Below the pieces are notes generated by a model. That model was not told the DNA's origin, did not search any database, and was given only the letters and a program-made list of their open reading frames with translations. This document shows, piece by piece, positions 20,416 to 30,375 of a stretch of DNA of 64,000 nt. The DNA comes from Bettongia penicillata ogilbyi. Taxonomy: Eukaryota; Chordata; Mammalia; Diprotodontia; Potoroidae. The stretch is from assembly GCA_023548195.1 (NCBI GenBank), contig JAJHZJ010000311.1:1875836-1939835 (forward strand), written 5' to 3'. The position numbers were made by a program, and so were the translations under genes. The first letter of the stretch is position 1. Every line of letters starts with the position of its first letter.

Positions 20416-20735
20416 GGGGCAGCTAGGTGGTGCAGTAGATAGAGCACCAGTGCAGGAGTCAGGAGAACCTGAGCGCAAATCTCACCTCAGACACTTGACA
20501 CTCACTAGCTGTGTGACCTTGGGCAAGTCACTTAACCCCAACTGCCTCATCCTGGGTCATCTCCAGTCATCCTGATGAATATCTAGTCACTGGATTCAGA
20601 TGGCTCTAGAGGAGAAGTGAGGCTGGTGATCTGCACAGCCCTCCCTCACTCAAAACAAAGTCAAGTGCAAGTCATGTCATTATTTCTCTGATGGCATGGT
20701 CTTCTTCAGTAACGAAGGATGAACACCTACACAAA
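20416..20735 (+). mobile_element. Marsupial tRNA-like SINE with 11-bp TSD
   Basis: ATGAAGTTACA at 20405-20415 and 20736-20746, identical. The element starts GGGGCAGCTAGGTGGTGCAG and has CTCAGACACTTGACACTCAC, TGTGTGACCTTGGGCAAGTC and a long 3' part (CATCTCCAGTCATCCTGATG, TCAGATGGCTCTAGAGGAG, GAAGGATGAACACC). This is the best-preserved SINE in the window. Confidence 0.92.
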
Positions 20736-20749
20736 ATGAAGTTACAAAT

Positions 20750-21050
20750 GCTGCCATCTTTCAATGGGGAAAATGTTGTTATGACAATAATAATACCATC
20801 TATTCTAAGACTTCTACAGAATACACACATGAAATAAAGGGAAGGAAAAGTATCTTAAAGTCTATTTTATAGATGAGGAAAATGAGGCACAAACAAGGAA
20901 AATATTTTGCACTGTTCATTCATTCAACATTTATTAAGTACCCAATTAGGGTTAAGTGACTTGCCCAGGGTCACGCAGCTAGTAAGTGATGTGTCTGAGG
21001 TCAAATTTGAACTCAGACTCCAGGGCTGGTGTTCTATCCACTACACAAAC
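20750..21050 (-). repeat. MIR/SINE, antisense
   Basis: Reverse-strand motifs AATAATAATACCATC, TTTATAGATGAGGAAAATGAGGC, GACTTGCCCAGGGTCACGC, AGCTAGTAAGTGATG and GAACTCAGACTCCAGG. A piece with CATTCAACATTTATTAAGTACC (20920-20942) interrupts it. Confidence 0.75.
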
Positions 21051-21227
21051 ATAACAGGTTGTAAGTTTTTCCAGAGCAGAAGTCACTTCAAACTCAGTCT
21101 TTGGATCTCCTCTTCTCTTTATCTCCATTGAACACAATTAAGTACCCACTGTGCAGTTAGGGCTAGAGAAGATCCAAAGATTGAGTTTGAAGTGGCTTCT
21201 GCTCTGGAAAACCTTGCAACCTGTTAT
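21051..21227. repeat. 58-bp inverted repeat with 61-nt spacer
   Basis: Arm 1 is 21051-21108 (starts ATAACAGGTTGTAAG). Arm 2 is 21170-21227 (ends TGCAACCTGTTAT). Arm 2 is the reverse complement of arm 1 at 54 of 58 positions, and three of the four mismatches would be G:U pairs in one RNA orientation. The spacer has AATTAAGTACCCACTGTGCAG, a SINE/L2-like phrase. No known family recognised. Confidence 0.85.
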
Positions 21228-21475
21228 TGGGTTTGCCCTTCATTTTTGAAGATGACCATGACATCAGGGAGATGATGACATGACTTGCAGTTGACTTTGA
21301 TTTGAGTTGGGGGAGCTGTTGAGGTCACCAGCCTCACATTCTCCTCCACAGCCATCTGTATCCAGTGGTCAGATATTCACCAGGATGACTGGAAATGGCC
21401 CAGGATGCAGTGGGAGACCCTGGCCCTTTTAGGTTAAGGTCTTTCCAGGTTCTACCTTTGAGTGAGGTAATGTGC
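21228..21475 (-). repeat. SINE 3' half, antisense
   Basis: Reverse complement of the 3' half of the SINE family at 20416: CCCTTCATTTTTGAAGATGACC, ATGACATGACTTGCAGTTG, TCACCAGGATGACTGGA. The tRNA-like head is missing. Confidence 0.75.
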
Positions 21476-21496
21476 ATTCAGTGAATAGTCCTCTTT

Positions 21497-21509
21497 AAGA
21501 ACTGAGTCA
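21497..21509. repeat. Left TSD of HAL1-B
   Basis: AAGAACTGAGTCA, repeated at 24394-24406 as AAGAACTGCGTCA (12 of 13). Confidence 0.85.
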
Positions 21510-22288
21510 GGAGCCAAGATGGTGGAGTAGAAAGACACACATAAGGAGGCTGCCCTCATCAGCCCATAAAACACCTGTAGAGAGGGACTCTCAACAAATT
21601 TTGGAGCAGCAGAAGTGGAGAAAAACAGAGTGGAGATTTCCAGCCCAGGGTGACCTAAAAGACCCACAGGAAACATCAGTTGCATCAGACGTGGAGCGGA
21701 GCTCAAAGTGCAGATCCCAGCCCAGCCTTGGCCACGTGGTGCATGGCTCATGAATAGCCCTCCAGGGTGGAATCTCCAGTCGTGGAATCCCCAGTCTTAG
21801 CAGCCCCTGGATCGCAGATCCCTCAACCCATAGGCGCCAAAGGTCAGTGATGGGGTTTATTGAGCTGGTCAGGAAGGGAGAAGGGCCATCACATCAGGTA
21901 GGGGCAGGAGTTCTCAAGCAGACCCAACAGCAGCCTGAGATCATAGCTGGATCGTAAAAACCCCTGGGGGCACTGAAGAGCAGAGTCTTACCTCAGCCCT
22001 GTGTAGATGCCCTGAGGCAGCTGGTCTTTGTCTGGCACTGAATGGAGGTCCTGCCCCTGGAGCTTGACTGAATCCCACCCCCACCCCCCAGTGCTAGCTT
22101 GGAGGAACTGGAGGTCAGGTGCCTGTGGAGAGGAAACTCTGCTAAGATTTTGTGCACAAAAATCCTTCCCTGAGCCCAGACTAGTACACACTTGATTGTG
22201 CAACTTGGAGGAACTGATATCTTACAGGGCCCCAGAGTATACCCTACTCTTGACAAAGGACCCAAAAGTCAAGTAACTGGTTGGGAAA

Positions 22289-23481
22289 ATGCCCAAAACA
22301 GGGGAAAAAATAAGACCATAGAAGGTTATTTTCTTGGTGAACAGGTATCTCCTCCCATCCTTTCAGATGGGGAAGAACAATCCTTACCATCAGGGAAAGA
22401 CATAAAAGTAAAGGCTTATGTATCCCAAACATCCAAAATAAATATTAAATGGGCTCAGGCCATGGAAGAGCTCAAAAAGAATTTTGAAAATCAAATAAGA
22501 GAGGTGGAGGAAAAACTGGGAAGAGAAATGAGAGAGATGCAAGAAAAACATGAAAAGCAGGTCAACACCTTGCTAATGGAGACCCAAAAAAATGCTGAAG
22601 AAAATAACACCTTGAAAAATAGGCTCACTCAATTGGCAAAAGAGGTTCAAAAAGTCATTGAGGAGAATGCTTTAAAAAGCAGAATTAGCCAAATGGAAAA
22701 AGAAGTCCAAAAGCTCACTGAAGAAAATAGTTCTTTCAAAATTAGAATGGAACAGATGGAGGCTAATGACTTTATGAGAAACCAAGAAATAATAAAACAA
22801 AACCAAAAGAATGAAAAAATGGAAGAGAATGTGAAATATCTCATTGGAAAAATAACTGACCTGGAAAATAGATCCAGGAGAGACAATTTAAAAATTATGG
22901 GACTACCTGAAAGCCATGATGAAAAAAAGAGCCTAGATATCATCTTTCATGAAATTATCGAGGAAAACTGCCCTGAGATTCTAGAACCAGAGGGCAAAAT
23001 AAGTATTGAAAGAATCCATCGATCACCACCTGAAAGAGATCCAAAAAGAGAAATGCCTAGGAACATTGTGGCAAAATTTCAGAATTCCCAGGTCAAGGAG
23101 AAAATATTGCAGGCAGCTAGAAAGAAACAATTCCAGTATTGTGGAAATACAATCAGGATAATACAAGATCTAGCAGCTTCTATATTAAGGGATCGAAGGG
23201 CATGGAATATGATATTCCAGAAGTCAAAGGAACTAGGACTAAAACCAAGAATCACCTACCCAGCAAAATTGAGTATAATACTTCAGGGGAAAAAATGGTC
23301 TTTCAATGAAATAGAGGACTTTCAAGTATTCTTGGTGAAAAGAACAGAGATGAAAAGAAAATTTGACTTACAAACACAAGAATCAAGAGAAGCATGGAAG
23401 GGTAAACAGCAAAGAGAAATCATAAGGGACTTACTAAGGTTGAACTGTTTAGATTCCTACATGGAAAGGAAATATTCGTAA
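22289..23481 (+). pseudogene. HAL1-B ORF1, body open but start frameshifted
   Basis: The native ATG (22289, ATGCCCAAAACAGGGG) is one nucleotide out of frame with the rest. The start segment to the conserved AAG is 26 nt where copy A has 27, with the loss in the G/A run near 22301-22310. The main frame is open from 22192 but has no ATG until 22462, so at best a 339-residue product lacking the N terminus could be made. The body is otherwise intact. Coiled-coil coding spans about 22440-22770, the RRM begins at about 22888 (NLKIMGLPES) and the C-terminal domain has RITYPAKLS-type coding near 23250. It extends past the usual end (QTQESREAWKG...) into spacer sequence. Confidence 0.8.
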
Positions 23482-23519
23482 CTCTTGAAACTTTATGTCT
23501 GGGTAGTTGGTGGGATTAC

Positions 23520-23572
23520 ACACAAACACAGAGAGAGAGAGAGACAGACAAACAGACAGAAAGACAGACAGA
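23520..23572. repeat. (GA)n/(CAGA)n microsatellite in HAL1-B
   Basis: AGAGAGAGAGAGACAGACAAACAGACAG directly after ORF1, at the same relative position as the microsatellites in HAL1-A and HAL1-C. Confidence 0.85.
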
Positions 23573-24406
23573 GAGTACATGGTGAATTGAATAAGATGGG
23601 ATCATATCTTTAAAAAATGAAATTAAATAGTGAGAGAGAAATATATTAGGAGGAGAAAGAGAGAAACGGAATGGGGCAGGTTATCTCTCATAAAAGAGGC
23701 AAATAAAAGACTTTTCAGTGGAGGGAAAAAGAGGGGAGGTGAGAGAAAAAACATGAAGCTTACTCTCATCATATTCAACTAAAGGAAGGAATAAAATGCA
23801 TACTCATTTTGATATGAAAACCTATCTTACAATACAGGAAAGTGGGGGAGAAGGGGATCAGCAGGGTGGGAGGATGATAGAAGGGAGGGCAGTGGGAGGA
23901 GGGAGCAATTTGAAGTCAACATTCTTGGGGAGGGATAGGATCAAAAGAGAGAATAGAAGCTATGGGGGGAAGGATAGGATGGAGGGAATTATAGTTAGTC
24001 ATATATAACATGACTATTTTGGAAGTCATCTGCAAAACTACACAGATATAACCTATATTGAGTTGCCTGCCTTCCCAAAGGTAATGGATGGGGAGGCAGG
24101 GATGGGGAGAAGTTGGAACTCAAAGTTTTAGGAACAGCTGTTGAGATTGTTCTTGCAACTAGGAAATAGATACACAGATAATGGGGTATAGAAAGTTATC
24201 TTGCCCTACAGGACAAAAGAGAAGATGGGGATAAGGGAAGGGAGGGATGTTAGAAGAGAGAGCAGATTGGTGATAGGGGCTCAGTGTTTTGGGGTGGAGG
24301 GAGGGGAGAAATGAGGAGAAAATTTGGAACTCAAAATTCTGTGGAAATGAATGTTGAAAAGTTAAATAAATAAATTTTAAAAGTTAAAAAAAAAAGAACT
24401 GCGTCA

Positions 24407-25620
24407 ATGGATGGTCCTTTAATAATAATTTTTAAAAATCAAACTGGGAGGGGAAGACCCTTGGGGTAGCTGGCCAGAAGAGAAACAGTTACTATTTACA
24501 TTCACTCTGAACCAGGAGGGGCCAAAAAATATCCATTAAATGGTGCCTGGGCAGGGACTTATTGTCGTCCAGTCTATGAGCTTCAGAGTGAAATGGGTTT
24601 AAGGCTTGATCTTTGAGAAAGAAATCTAACCAATAAACCCACGTTAACTAGGCAGCTCTCAGATAATTTACCTTCCTTTGGAGGAGAAAGAGAGAGGAAG
24701 AGGAAGAAGGAGAGGGAGAAAGATAAACACAGATAACTAAATAAATATTACATTGTTTGAGTATTAGACATGTGCCAAGCAAAGTGGTATGGTAGGCTTA
24801 AAGGGAAAGTTGAGTCTCTATTCTCTTCCTCACCGTTCCACTGAGCCAGGTACAGGCAGGTAGCCTGGGAAGAGCTCCTCACAGTCCTGCTAACCTATCA
24901 GGCAGTTTCCAGGAGGTTTGACCATCTCAAACCTCGTCCCCAACCACTTTCCAGATAGTGATAAGAGGCCACGGATAGCACTTACACCAGACTCAGAACT
25001 GGTTCCTCCATTGCCAAATCCACAACTGTATATACAGCTGCGTGGGTTGGGCAAGTATAGCTTTGGTGAGTGCTTCAACTCTAAAATGAAGGCAGTTGTA
25101 CTCCTTGCCTCACTCTGTTGTTGAAGTAATCCACAGAGGTGATAAGTGTGAGAGCCCAGGTCAGCTTCAAGTTCATTGCTGAGCTGGACCTCCCTTCCTT
25201 CCCTGGATTGACTACCCTGAGAGTTTGGATTGTGAATCTAGAGCTGGTCTTATGGGTTACACATAGATGGATAATAATAGCCATCTGACAACTCAGTGTC
25301 TGTGGAAGGTTTGTCATCAAGTGATGACTGAGGGTTACCATGGGGACAGATTGATCCTGGTCCCTGCTTCTGTTCCTAGGTTGTGCTGTTAGGGGCCAGG
25401 AGATCAACCCTGCCTGCTGAGCAGGACTGATGCTTAGTGCCAATGGGATCACTCCATGGCTAGCTCATGTTGAAAACAAAAAGCCCAGAGAGTTGTATCT
25501 TCCCTAAAGAAGTAACTGCATAAGAATAAACAAAGGCCACCATAGGTATGCCTGAAGGTGAAGTTCAAACTATAGAAGCAAACTTTTGGTGCATTTCATT
25601 CCAGAATTTGCAGCCTCTCT
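24407..25620. other. Unclassified single-copy DNA
   Basis: No repeat family or gene is recognised. A short purine stretch (GGAGAAAGAGAGAGGAAG) lies at 24681-24722. The frames at 24918-25124 and 25081-25452 overlap antisense and show no domain. Confidence 0.4.
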
Positions 25621-25624
25621 ACTC

Positions 25625-25690
25625 CTATTGTTTAGCAAAGTACCTAGAAAACAGTAATAGCTTAATAAATGCTTAATGACTAACTATCTT
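25625..25690 (+). repeat. L2 3' end fragment
   Basis: AGCAAAGTACCTAGAAAACAG then TAATAGCTTAATAAATGCTTAATGA, the usual L2 terminal phrase. The next 600 bp to 26280 hold nothing I recognise. Confidence 0.6.
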
Positions 25691-26289
25691 ATATCTCTTT
25701 CATTGTGTTAAGGTGGTGAATCCTGATATTAAAGGCAAAGAATTTCAGGTCTATCAGTATCTAGTATGCAGATGAAACTGGAAAATTTCTGTTAATTTTC
25801 TAGATACCCAGATGCTTGGTGCCAAGATAGACTAAACATCTGGATGACTGCTGGCATGCTTTGGTTTCCATATAGCCAGGGCCCCAGATGGGTAAAAGTG
25901 AACCCTTCCTCAAACTATCCCTTGAAAAAAAAAGACAAGGTCTTTCTTCTCTCAATCTGCTGTCTCCTCTGTGTGGCAACCTTCAAGATGAAAATTACTT
26001 TGCCTTTTTGGGTCTCTATGTTCTTCTTCAGCTCTTGAAGCTCCTGGTTATTCATTCATATGCCATTCATGGTTCTCAGTCCCTCTATGGTTCCTGTGAG
26101 TATCTATTTTTGGAGGGGTGGGGGACCAAGCAGAGATTGTATTTGTAGTTATGGGACAGCAGACTCCCTCCTGTGATTAGTAAGAAAACTTGAACTTGCA
26201 GAACTTTGAGGAGATATGACAAGACTGTCAAAGAGCGATTAATCATAATTTATTATATTGCAAACACAACGATTTAGACATAGATAAAT

Positions 26290-26510
26290 GGAGCTAGAAG
26301 ACACTTTAGAGATTACTCAGTTCAGCTTCCATATTTTATGAGAGAGAAAAAAATGCCAACCCCTTCATTTTATAGATGAGAAAACTGAGACTCAGAAAGA
26401 TGAGGCGATGGTTTGAGGACACACCGCTAGTAACAGGCAAAGCTGGGCTTAGAACTCAGGTCTCAAGACCCCCAGTCCTGTGATTTCTTTCCCCTGACTA
26501 ACTTGTGGTA
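26290..26510 (-). repeat. MIR/THER-like, antisense
   Basis: GAGCTAGAAGACACTTTAGAG, TTTATAGATGAGAAAACTGAG, ACACACCGCTAGTAACAGG, TTAGAACTCAGGTCTC in reverse-strand order. Confidence 0.7.
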
Positions 26511-26794
26511 AACCACACTGCAGCTGAGGTTCAATGACCATATGGACATTATATAGCTTCACTCAGTCCATAGCCAGAATCTATATTTCTGATCCACATC
26601 TACAATCCTACAAATACATTTCACTTAAAAGGGGGGACTGATTGAAGGAGTGCAAATAAAGTCAAGAAAATCCATCTCCAATACTTAAAAGGCCACTCCA
26701 AGCCCATGCCTCACTTTGCCTCAGGGGTCCCAATTACCTTTGTATACGTGGGCCAGCAAACAGGTACCTATACTTAGATCTGACTTAAGGAATA

Positions 26795-27065
26795 AGTGAG
26801 TTTCTGCACAAATGGATGCAGAATGAAGTGAGCAGAAGCAGAAAAGCAAAATACCCAATGACTATAATAATATAAGCAGAAAAGAGCAATAAAAGGTGGC
26901 CAAACTCAGATAAATGGTAATGACCAATCTTGGTCCTGGAGGAAGATAAAGGAACATATTTCCCTCTTTGTGTGAGAGAGGTAGGGGACCATGGGAGTGA
27001 AATGTTGGACATAGCCAGACCCAAGTGCTTTTTCCTTATTACAGAGGAGAATTTGATTGGAAAGC
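26795..27065 (+). repeat. L1-type 3' remnant, divergent lineage
   Basis: Matches the ORF2-end/3'UTR style of the relic at 56215-57860: GCAGAATGAAGTGAGCAGAAGC, then a TGACCAATCTTGGTCC phrase shared with 35040-35055. Old, borders approximate. Positions 26511-26794 before it are unclassified. Confidence 0.5.
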
Positions 27066-27125
27066 AGGGTAGATCAGAAAATGACTGGTGTAAAAAATAA
27101 GAGACATTAGAACTTTTTTTTAATG

Positions 27126-27343
27126 GTCTCTATTGGGGGTAGGGAACCTGCAGCCTCAAGGCCACATGTGGCTTTCTAGGTCCTCAGATGTGGTCATTTA
27201 ACTAAATCCAAACTTCACAGAACAATCCCCTTAATAAAAAGATTTGTTCTGTAAAGCTTGGACTCAGTCAAAAGGCAGCACTTGAGGATCTAGAGGGTCA
27301 CATGTTGTCTTGAGGTGGCAGTTTCCCCACCCCTGGTCTATAT
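27126..27343. mobile_element. hAT-like palindromic MITE, copy 3, with 8-bp TSD
   Basis: Element 27134-27335, with flanking GTCTCTAT (27126-27133) and GTCTATAT (27336-27343), 7 of 8 identical, the hAT target length. The ends are TGGGGGTAGGGAACCTG and CAGTTTCCCCACCCCTG, and the interior arms mirror each other (CCACATGTGG / CACATGTTGTC, AACTTCACAGAAC / GTTCTGTAAAGCTT). No transposase. Confidence 0.8.
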
Positions 27344-27409
27344 ATTTCGGCAAAAAATCCCCATAAAGACCCAGCCAAAATGATTAATTTGCAGTTCCCA
27401 GAACATGAC

Positions 27410-27980
27410 CCATTAAATGCAACAAACATTCATTAAACACATGTAAGATACTTCTATGCTAGGGAAGATAAGACAAAGATAAAATAAAAGCTGCCTTCAA
27501 GTTGATTAGAAGCTGCTAGGGGATATAAGACAACCACCAATATGGATAACTGAGAAGGGGGCCAACATTATCACTGGGAAAATCAGGGAAGGCTTCATGA
27601 AAAAGATAGCACTTGTGCTGAGCTTGGATTGGAAGGAAGACCAGGATTCTGAGAGGCTAAGACGAGGGGGTGCACATACCAAGCAGAGGGGACAGCTGAG
27701 GCAGTTACAGAAGTATGAGGGAAGAATATGAAGTTTAGGGAATGACCAACAGCCAATGGCTCAATTTATATGGAAGACAGAGTTCTATAAGGCGAGTAGT
27801 ATAAAATAAGGCTAAAAAAATATAGGTACCTGGTTATAGAGAGTCTTATATGCCAGGCTGAAGGGCTGGTATATTCCAAAAGAGGGAAAGAATCCCTCAA
27901 ATGGGGGAGTGAGATGATCAAACCTGGGCATGGGAATGATCTCAGCAGCTGGTTAAGGGGAATATTGAAAATGGAAGAGA
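27410..27980 (-). repeat. L2 LINE, antisense
   Basis: Starts with the reversed 3' end (AACATTCATTAAACACATG) and follows the same order as the longer copy at 30376: GGGAAGGCTTCATG, GAGCTTGGATTGGAAGGAAG, GGAGTGAGATGATCAAACCTG. Confidence 0.7.
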
Positions 27981-28084
27981 TGGGAGGCAGTGAGAAAGGA
28001 GGTGATAACTGTCCGAACTAGGATGGTGCCTATGTGGGTGGAGAAAGAGGGATGGAGTCAGGTGATGTTGTTGCTTGAAACATT

Positions 28085-28480
28085 CCTTTGCCCCTTTATT
28101 TGCCTACAAATTTTATGTCAACTCTACCTTCACATCCCTTCCTCACTTCACATAGCTATTTCTCTAATTCAAGCTTAGAAGAGTGCATTGTCTCTCCCAT
28201 GGACTGTGTGACAGCCTTGTAACCGGTCCCCTTACCTCTCTCTTCTCTGATCTACTCTTTACGCAGCTACCAAATCAATCTTTCCAAAATGCAAGTGTGA
28301 CTTTCGTACTTCACTGCTCAAAATCTTTCAACGGTTCCCTCTTGCTTTGAGGATAAAAATCTAAGTTTCTTAGCCTCACATGGAAGGCCATATGCATTCT
28401 GACTCCTATATACCTTTACAACCTTATCAGTTGGTCCATATTGAGATTTCTTCGGTATAAGAAACTTCCAACTTCCCTGT
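28085..28480 (+). repeat. L2 LINE 3' region
   Basis: TTTATTTGCCTACAAAT..., CAGCTACCAAATCAATCTTTCC, ACTTCACTGCTCAAAATCTTTC and GAAGGCCATATGCATTCTGACTCC follow the L2 order. A further 3' piece with CAGAAAGTCTTGCCTGATACTC lies at 28800-28930. The 300 bp between are unclassified. Confidence 0.65.
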
Positions 28481-28999
28481 GAGGGGAATACCAATAGAGA
28501 CAGTCTAGTTTCACAGAGTGGCCTGGGGCCACTGACAAGGTATGAATTGCCAGAGCTCCCACAGCCGATATGTGTCAAAGGAAAGACTTGTCCCCAGGCT
28601 CTTCTGATTCCATCCATTGTGCCCATCAGCCTCCTTACTGTTAACTGACAATCACTAAACTTCAGAAGTAAGAAGTGGCATGTTAGCAGTTCTTATTTGG
28701 GGGAATGAACGTTGTAGGGGCTTTTTTTTTAGTGCAGTTGTTGGACAATATCATATGGAACAAAATGGATCATTAAAAAAAGAAAACTTCCCTATCCTTC
28801 AGCATCTATTTCCAATGTTACCTCCTCCAGAAAGTCTTGCCTGATACTCTCAGTGGAAAGTGATCCCTCTCCCGTTCTGAACTCTCAAAACACTCTAGAA
28901 TTTCTCATGCACATTCAAGTGCTACACACAAAAATGAGGGACATATACAAATACAGATTTACAGATAATCTAATAACAATTCAGAGAGGCAGTTGTTTG

Positions 29000-29225
29000 A
29001 TATGTGGAAGAGTGTTGAACTTGGATTTAGGAAGACCTGAATTCAAGTCCTATTTCAGACACTTACTAGCTATGTGACTCTGAGCAAGTCATTCAACCTA
29101 TTACTTCCTCTGTAAAATATGGATATAAATACCTATCTAATGGGGTGCTGTGAGGATTAAATGACATCAGATATGTATAGCATTTGCAAACCTTCAAGTG
29201 CCATAGAAATGTTAGCTAATATAAT
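29000..29225 (+). repeat. tRNA-like/CORE SINE
   Basis: GACCTGAATTCAAGTCC, CAGACACTTACTAGCTATG, GAGCAAGTCATTCAACC, TGTGAGGATTAAATGACATC, GCCATAGAAATGTTAGC. Confidence 0.8.
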
Positions 29226-29239
29226 AGCTGTTCATAACC

Positions 29240-29545
29240 CAGCTAGGTAGTTAGAGGGAGTAGATAGAAGGCTCGACCTGGAGTCAGGAAGACCCAAGTC
29301 CAAATCCCACTTCAGACCCTTACTAACTATATGGCCCTGGGCAAATCTGCCTCATTTTCCCCAAATATAAAATGTGAAAATATATGCACTTACCTCCCAG
29401 AATTGTTGTAAGAATAAAGGGCCTTGAAAATCTTGATGTGCCACAGAAATGTGAGCTATGATGACAATGTTAGAAGAGCTGAGTTTCTTTTACTATAAAA
29501 TTAGGGGGCTGGGCTAGATGTCCTTGATCTATGATCCTGTGGTTT
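29240..29545 (+). repeat. Two consecutive SINE copies
   Basis: The first (29240-29468) has CCCAGCTAGGTAG, GGAGTCAGGAAGACCCAAG and TCCCAGAATTGTTGTAAG, with the CACTTAACC block lost. A tail fragment at 29470-29545 has TTAGGGGGCTGGGCTAGATG and CTTGATCTATGATCC. Confidence 0.75.
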
Positions 29546-29549
29546 CTAA

Positions 29550-30370
29550 AGTCTCTTAAAACATCAACATTTTACGATTCTCTGGATCTAGAAGTAGATT
29601 TGATGCTAGGCACATGGTAGGTGACCACAAAACTCATGAGGAATTGAATTGAGTTCCCCACCCTGGGGACTGTAGAGCTACAGGAAGGAAGCCCTCTGTT
29701 GTCTCAGAGGCAGCTATACTGGGTAATGTCACTTTCTTATCAAACATATCTCTCTCCATTGAGCAGAGTTCCCTGAGGGCTTCCATTCTCACAGGACCCA
29801 AAGGAGGAGAGCAGAGAATGTGGGCTGGGTGAGGGGCATGAATTGGTTCTGGAGACCTTTCTCCCTGGCTGAAAAAGCAGGGAGCCTGTAGTTATTAAGT
29901 ATTTCTCAGCTGATGGATGGGGGAGGAGGAGGGAGTGGGGGGCACAGAGGGGATGATGAGTTGCTGATATAATTTGCTATCTTCTCCCCAGCTCCTACCG
30001 TTCTGACAGCCATGTGGATATAATCAGAGTCCTTGGACGAACACTTTGAGGATGGGCTGGGGATTTTAAATTAGATAGAACCCGAAAGAGTGTCAGCTGA
30101 GGGAAGCTGATAATGCTGAACTGGAATCGAGTATTCATGTAGGGGGTCTTCAGAGGAAACTGTAGCTTTTGCTCTTGAAGAAGGGCAGAGGAAGTTGAAA
30201 TAGCCTGGGTCCCTGGAACTCACCTGGAAGTATGCCTGGCTTGGCTGGCAGAGGTTGTCTAGCCCCTCACACCTTCAAGTGTGAGCCCTCCAACTCCCCA
30301 AAGTGCATACCATTCTATGGCTCAAGCCTGCTTCCTTCCTTCAGTCACCTATTACCATTCCTAATCACAC
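29550..30370. other. Unclassified single-copy DNA
   Basis: No repeat or gene recognised. Moderately GC-rich around 29820-30260. No convincing exon. Confidence 0.4.
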
Positions 30371-30375
30371 TCAGT

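Larger units (their letters stand above)
21510..24393 (+). mobile_element. HAL1 element, copy B
   Basis: 2.88 kb, TSD-flanked. A 5'UTR opening with AGCCAAGATGGTGG (21511-21524) leads to ORF1 (22289-23481), a GA/CAGA microsatellite (23520-23572) and the purine spacer. A vestigial ORF2 ATG at 23989 is fused to L1 3'UTR (ATAACATGACTATTTTGG at about 24006). Two successive 3' modules end in TTGGAACTCAAAGTTTT (about 24113-24129) and TTGGAACTCAAAATTCT (about 24325-24341), then AATAAATAAATTTTAAAAG and a short A-tail. CpGs in its 5'UTR are largely gone, so it is older than copy A even though its ORF1 body is better preserved. Confidence 0.85.

Noticed and set aside
20416..20735. tRNA gene
   Set aside because: The tRNA-like head belongs to a dispersed SINE with a TSD; no cloverleaf can be supported.
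25081..25452. 123-aa reverse frame
   Set aside because: No recognisable domain, overlaps another frame antisense, no exon structure.
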